Positions 34,158 to 38,028 of a DNA stretch of 38,028 nt are shown here, piece by piece. This DNA is from Deinococcus marmoris DSM 12784 (GTDB lineage: Bacteria > Deinococcota > Deinococci > Deinococcales > Deinococcaceae). The position numbers were made by a program, and so were the translations under genes. The notes below the pieces were generated by a model. That model searched no databases, was not told the origin of the DNA, and saw nothing but the letters and a program-made list of their open reading frames with translations. Positions within the stretch are counted from its first letter, which is position 1, and each line of letters opens with the position of its first letter. The stretch is taken from positions 1-38,028 of the forward strand of contig NZ_JNIV01000044.1 in the NCBI RefSeq assembly GCF_000701405.1, read 5' to 3'.

Positions 34158-34816
34158 CCTCCCATCTCGTCCCCCGGCACATCGGGCGTCAGACCCAGGC
34201 GCAGGAGGTAACGCTCGGGGCCATGCAGAGCGGCGTAACGGGCGTGCAACTCGCTCAACTCGTGCTGGAGGGCCTTGGCGTCTGCCGAATCCAGGTGCAG
34301 CGTCCCCCAGTTCAGAAGCAGGGCCGGACGATCTGGACGCAGCAGATCGGCGTATTGAAAGGCCCCGGCGGTGGGCGTCACGTCGAAGGACACCTCTCCC
34401 CCATCCAGAAAAACGCGCAGCCCGATTTCGCGCTCGTCGCTGACCAGTGGAGTGGCCGCCCCCACCACCGCGCGCAGAAAACGGACCGTGAACTCCTGCT
34501 CGTAAACGCCGACGAGTTCCTCCAGCGAACCCAGCGGCGTGGCGTGGTACGGCACCAGATAGCCTTCCGAACTGGCGCGGTAATGGCGGATCGGGCGGCC
34601 CCGGCGGGCTTCCAGCCGCGTTTCGCGCACCAGCCCCAGCCGCAGCAGACGGCGCACGCGGTGGTGCGTGGCGTTCAGCGGCAGGTGCAGTGATGCAGCC
34701 AGCGACGCAACTGCCCACTCTGTCTGCATCAGCGCCGCCAGCACGGGCAGATCGCGGCCCGACAGGAACACCTTCACGGCGTCCGGGGCGGTCACCTGTT
34801 GCCAGATTCGGGGCAT
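34154..34816 (-). CDS. Winged helix-turn-helix transcriptional regulator (ArsR-like)
   Basis: A 220-residue protein with an N-terminal winged [63 protein letters not shown] (about 23-82), resembling ArsR/YjcF-like regulators. A larger C-terminal domain follows, probably for a ligand or dimerisation, with LPLGS-type loops and no recognised motif. It is divergent from the cytochrome P450 gene, with an 11-bp inverted repeat between them that overlaps its own TAGTCT -10 box (5 nt before the ATG). Control of the P450 and of itself is the likely role. It is convergent with hemW, sharing the bases TTAA at the two stops. Confidence 0.85.
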   Translation of the reverse strand: MPRIWQQVTAPDAVKVFLSGRDLPVLAALMQTEWAVASLAASLHLPLNATHHRVRRLLRLGLVRETRLEARRGRPIRHYRASSEGYLVPYHATPLGSLEELVGVYEQEFTVRFLRAVVGAATPLVSDEREIGLRVFLDGGEVSFDVTPTAGAFQYADLLRPDRPALLLNWGTLHLDSADAKALQHELSELHARYAALHGPERYLLRLGLTPDVPGDEMGG

Positions 34817-34821
34817 GGATC

Positions 34822-34827
34822 AGACTA
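34822..34827 (-). promoter_or_regulatory. -10 box of the regulator gene
   Basis: TAGTCT on the minus strand, 5 nt before the ATG, overlapping the first arm of the operator-like repeat. Confidence 0.45.
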
Positions 34828-34856
34828 CTCGACACGGCGGCTTGAGTGCCGAGTAG
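34825..34856. promoter_or_regulatory. Operator-like inverted repeat between regulator and P450
   Basis: CTACTCGACAC, 10-nt spacer, GTGCCGAGTAG: 11-bp arms with one mismatch, spaced two helical turns centre to centre. It lies in the 60-nt divergent intergenic region, covers the regulator's -10 box and sits just upstream of the P450 start; a binding site for the adjacent regulator is the simplest reading. Confidence 0.7.
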
Positions 34857-34876
34857 AGAAAGGTGCAGGCTACAGC

Positions 34877-36121
34877 ATGACCACCTCTGAGCTGATGAAT
34901 CAGGACCGCGCCGCCGCGATTGGCAGCGCCGTCAATGCCCTGTGGGACCCACAGTCTCTGGCGAATCCCTACGCCGCCTACGAGCGGGTGCGGGCGCTGA
35001 GCGACGGCGGCGTGCTGGAAGCGCAGTTTCCCGACTGGAAAGCCCTGTTTCTGACCGGCCACGCGGCCTGCTCGGCGGTGCTGCGCTCACCGCATGCCCT
35101 CAGCGGCAACGGCATTCAGAATCTGGACGGCGAGGGTTCCGAGGGCGTGCGCCTGCTGCAATCCATGATGCTGTTTCACAACGGCCAGTCGCACCAGCGT
35201 TTACGCAGTCTGGTGAGCGCGGCCTTTACACCCAGGGTCGTGGAGGAACAGCGCGAACTGGTGCGCTCACTGCTGGACACCCTGCTGGACGACATGGCGG
35301 CGCGGAGCGGCGGGGACATCGTGGCGGATCTGTCCAACCCGCTGCCCGCCCGCGTGATCATGGGCATGCTGGGTCTGAAGGGCGACGACGAGGCCAAGTT
35401 CGTGGGCTGGACACAGAGTGTGGCCGACTTGCTGGGCGGCATGAACCAGTCCCCCGAATTGATGGGCCGCATCGACGCCGACGCCCGCGAGATGCGCGCT
35501 TTTTTCCAAGACTTGGCCGACGAACTGCGCGCCAAGCCGCAACCGGGCCTGCTGAGTGCCATGAGCGCCGCCCAGGACGGGGGCGAACGTCTCAGCGGCG
35601 ATGAACTGCTGTCCAACGCGGTGCTGCTGCTGGCCGCCGGACACGAGACCACCAGCAATCTGATTCCAGGTGGCCTGCTGGAACTCTCTCGCCAGCCGGA
35701 CGCCTGGGCCGCCCTGGTGGAAAACCCCCGCCACCCCAACGTGGCCGACGAACTGCTGCGCGTGGTCTCGCCCGTCCAGTTCGATGGCCGCACCCTGAGC
35801 GCGGACGTGGGCGTGGGCGACATGACCCTGCCCGGCGGCAACCTCGCGCAACTGATTCTGGGGGCGGCTAACCGTGATCCGGGGGTGTTCACCGATCCTG
35901 ACCGCATCGACTGGGAGCGCCCGAACAGCAACCGCCATCTGGCCCTGGCCGCCGGGCCGCACTACTGCCTGGGGGCCAGTCTGGCACGGCTGGAAATCAG
36001 CGAGACCTTCGCCGCCATCGCCACGCGCTTTCCCAGGCTGCGCGTCACGGACAACAATCCGCCCTTCAAACCCAATCCCGTATTGCGCGGCGTGCAGCGG
36101 CTGGATGTGCGGGTGGACTGA
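34877..36121 (+). CDS. Cytochrome P450
   Basis: A 414-residue soluble bacterial P450. The I-helix oxygen-activation motif AGHETT is at 254-259, the ExxR pair is Glu292/Arg295 (ELLR), and the heme-ligand Cys364 lies in AAGPHYCLGASLAR. The usual Phe at the start of the heme loop is replaced (LALAAGPHYC), as in a number of bacterial P450s. D. radiodurans has a P450 (CYP287A1) that hydroxylates carotenoids; this could be related, but family assignment needs a search. Ferredoxin partners are not adjacent. The start is ATG 34877; the frame extends to 34799 through the operator and is rejected. Confidence 0.92.
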   Translation: MTTSELMNQDRAAAIGSAVNALWDPQSLANPYAAYERVRALSDGGVLEAQFPDWKALFLTGHAACSAVLRSPHALSGNGIQNLDGEGSEGVRLLQSMMLFHNGQSHQRLRSLVSAAFTPRVVEEQRELVRSLLDTLLDDMAARSGGDIVADLSNPLPARVIMGMLGLKGDDEAKFVGWTQSVADLLGGMNQSPELMGRIDADAREMRAFFQDLADELRAKPQPGLLSAMSAAQDGGERLSGDELLSNAVLLLAAGHETTSNLIPGGLLELSRQPDAWAALVENPRHPNVADELLRVVSPVQFDGRTLSADVGVGDMTLPGGNLAQLILGAANRDPGVFTDPDRIDWERPNSNRHLALAAGPHYCLGASLARLEISETFAAIATRFPRLRVTDNNPPFKPNPVLRGVQRLDVRVD

Positions 36122-36210
36122 GAATACCGCTGGGACCGCGTAAATAGCCCCACACAGACCCACCACTCCGCGTTGTCAATCCCCCGTGTCCAGCTATCCC
36201 AGCAGGTTAC

Positions 36211-36234
36211 TGACGCCCACCCAAACGGGCGTTA
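36211..36234. promoter_or_regulatory. Inverted repeat overlapping the lpd promoter
   Basis: TGACGCCC, 8-nt spacer, GGGCGTTA (one mismatch in 8). The right arm overlaps the TAGACT -10 box (36233-36238), which is 6 nt before the ATG. Candidate operator. The rest of 36122-36210 shows no gene. Confidence 0.45.
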
Positions 36235-36244
36235 GACTGCTTCC

Positions 36245-37648
<1,404 letters not shown>

Positions 37649-37661
37649 GAGGAAGAGGAAG

Positions 37662-37702
37662 GCGGCCCTGGGAGCAGATGCTCGTGCCAGGGCCGCTTTT
37701 TT
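37662..37702 (+). terminator. Strong terminator of lpd
   Basis: GCGGCCCTGG and CCAGGGCCGC, perfect 10-bp arms (the loop can form an inner GAGCA/TGCTC stem), followed by TTTTTT. Confidence 0.92.
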
Positions 37703-37742
37703 GGTTGTCGGGCGGTGCTATGGGGTGGCTATCTGCGGTTTA

Positions 37743-37770
37743 ACCCCTCCGCCCCTTCGGGGCACCTCCC
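37743..37770. repeat. GC-rich palindrome next to the right IS
   Basis: ACCCCTCC followed by the hairpin GCCCC-TTC-GGGGC and ACCTCCC. It resembles the other REP-like elements in the window and directly abuts the IS end, which may therefore have inserted at its edge. Confidence 0.5.
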
Positions 37771-38028
37771 CTTAGAGCGCGTTTATAAAGGGTCAGACCC
37801 GGTGGCAAGCTTGAGGTGTGAAACGCAAGCCTTACTCGTCGGACCTGACCCAAGCCCAGTTTAAGCGGCTCGAACCACTCCTCCCCTCTGCCAAGCCAGG
37901 AGGGCGGCCACGCACGGTCGATCTCTACGAGGTGCTGTGCGCGATCATGTACGTCTTGCAGGGCGGCATTGCCTGGAGAAACCTGCCGCATGACTTTCCA
38001 GCGTGGCAGACGGTGTATTCGTACTTTC
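37771..38028 (+). mobile_element. IS5-type insertion sequence, truncated right copy
   Basis: The IS end begins around CTTAGAGCGCGTTTATAAAG and runs off the window. It is the inverted counterpart of 1-258, differing only at 37792. The two copies stop at the same internal base, which suggests an assembly boundary rather than a biological truncation. Confidence 0.85.
37818..38028 (+). CDS. IS5-family transposase, N-terminal part (runs off window)
   Basis: GTG at 37818, with GAGG just upstream (4 nt), opens a frame of 70 codons to the window edge. The encoded text is the same as in the left copy (VKRKPYSSDLT, GGRPRTVDLYEVL, WRNLPHDFPAWQTVY), i.e. the DUF4096-type N-terminus of an IS5 transposase. 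The catalytic part is outside the window. Confidence 0.8.
   Translation, partial: MKRKPYSSDLTQAQFKRLEPLLPSAKPGGRPRTVDLYEVLCAIMYVLQGGIAWRNLPHDFPAWQTVYSYF

Overview
The window is a GC-rich chromosomal segment of a Deinococcus species. Evidence: a radiation/desiccation-response-type palindrome in front of uvrB; a CbiX-type chelatase with the C-terminal cysteine extension known from D. radiodurans DR2241; two DinB-family proteins; FeS-type PurF; and at least fourteen genes whose start codon lies only 5-8 nt behind a TANNNT -10 box, the leaderless arrangement typical of deinococci. The first and last 258 bases are inverted copies (one mismatch) of the end of an IS5-type insertion sequence, and both stop at the same internal base. 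The window is therefore probably a contig bounded by two IS copies.

Layout. 1-848: truncated IS, a gene cut by it, and a small acidic ORF. 849-4056: guaB (IMP dehydrogenase) carrying a 381-residue intein beside its catalytic loop, overlapping a HIT-family gene. 4104-6111: EF-hand protein (minus) and CbiX-type chelatase. 6229-13843: de novo purine cluster: leader with terminator hairpin, purC, purS, cupin, purQ, two dinB-like genes, purL, a DUF559 gene (minus) enclosed by inverted palindromes, purF. 13905-16954: lysR and uvrB. 16955-17256: palindromic repeats. 17257-18462: thiB (minus) under a TPP riboswitch with terminator. 18577-22504: CynX/NimT-type transporter, eutB, eutC, Nudix hydrolase. 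22569-24741: MarR regulator and DHA2 efflux pump behind a perfect operator-like repeat. 24844-27674: FAD oxidoreductase, ankyrin protein, membrane protein. 27856-30270: gatB (minus) divergent from an alpha/beta hydrolase. 30349-30909: tRNA-Leu(UAA) and tmRNA (minus). 31149-32658: a consensus promoter running straight into a terminator, a sulfurtransferase and an unknown gene. 32880-36121: hemW with an in-frame low-complexity insert, and a winged-helix regulator divergent from a cytochrome P450. 36245-37648: lpd. 37771-38028: the second IS copy.

Functional links. guaB and the pur cluster cover much of IMP and GMP synthesis. CbiX is a cobalamin-pathway enzyme and EutBC needs adenosylcobalamin. 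Three loci look locally autoregulated by a repressor with a visible inverted repeat: marR/efflux, the HTH regulator/P450, and uvrB through a DdrO-type site. The most distinctive items are the intein in IMP dehydrogenase, the palindrome-bounded DUF559 unit in the purine cluster with a solo palindrome elsewhere, the repeat-derived insert in hemW, and the promoter-terminator pair at 31149-31213.
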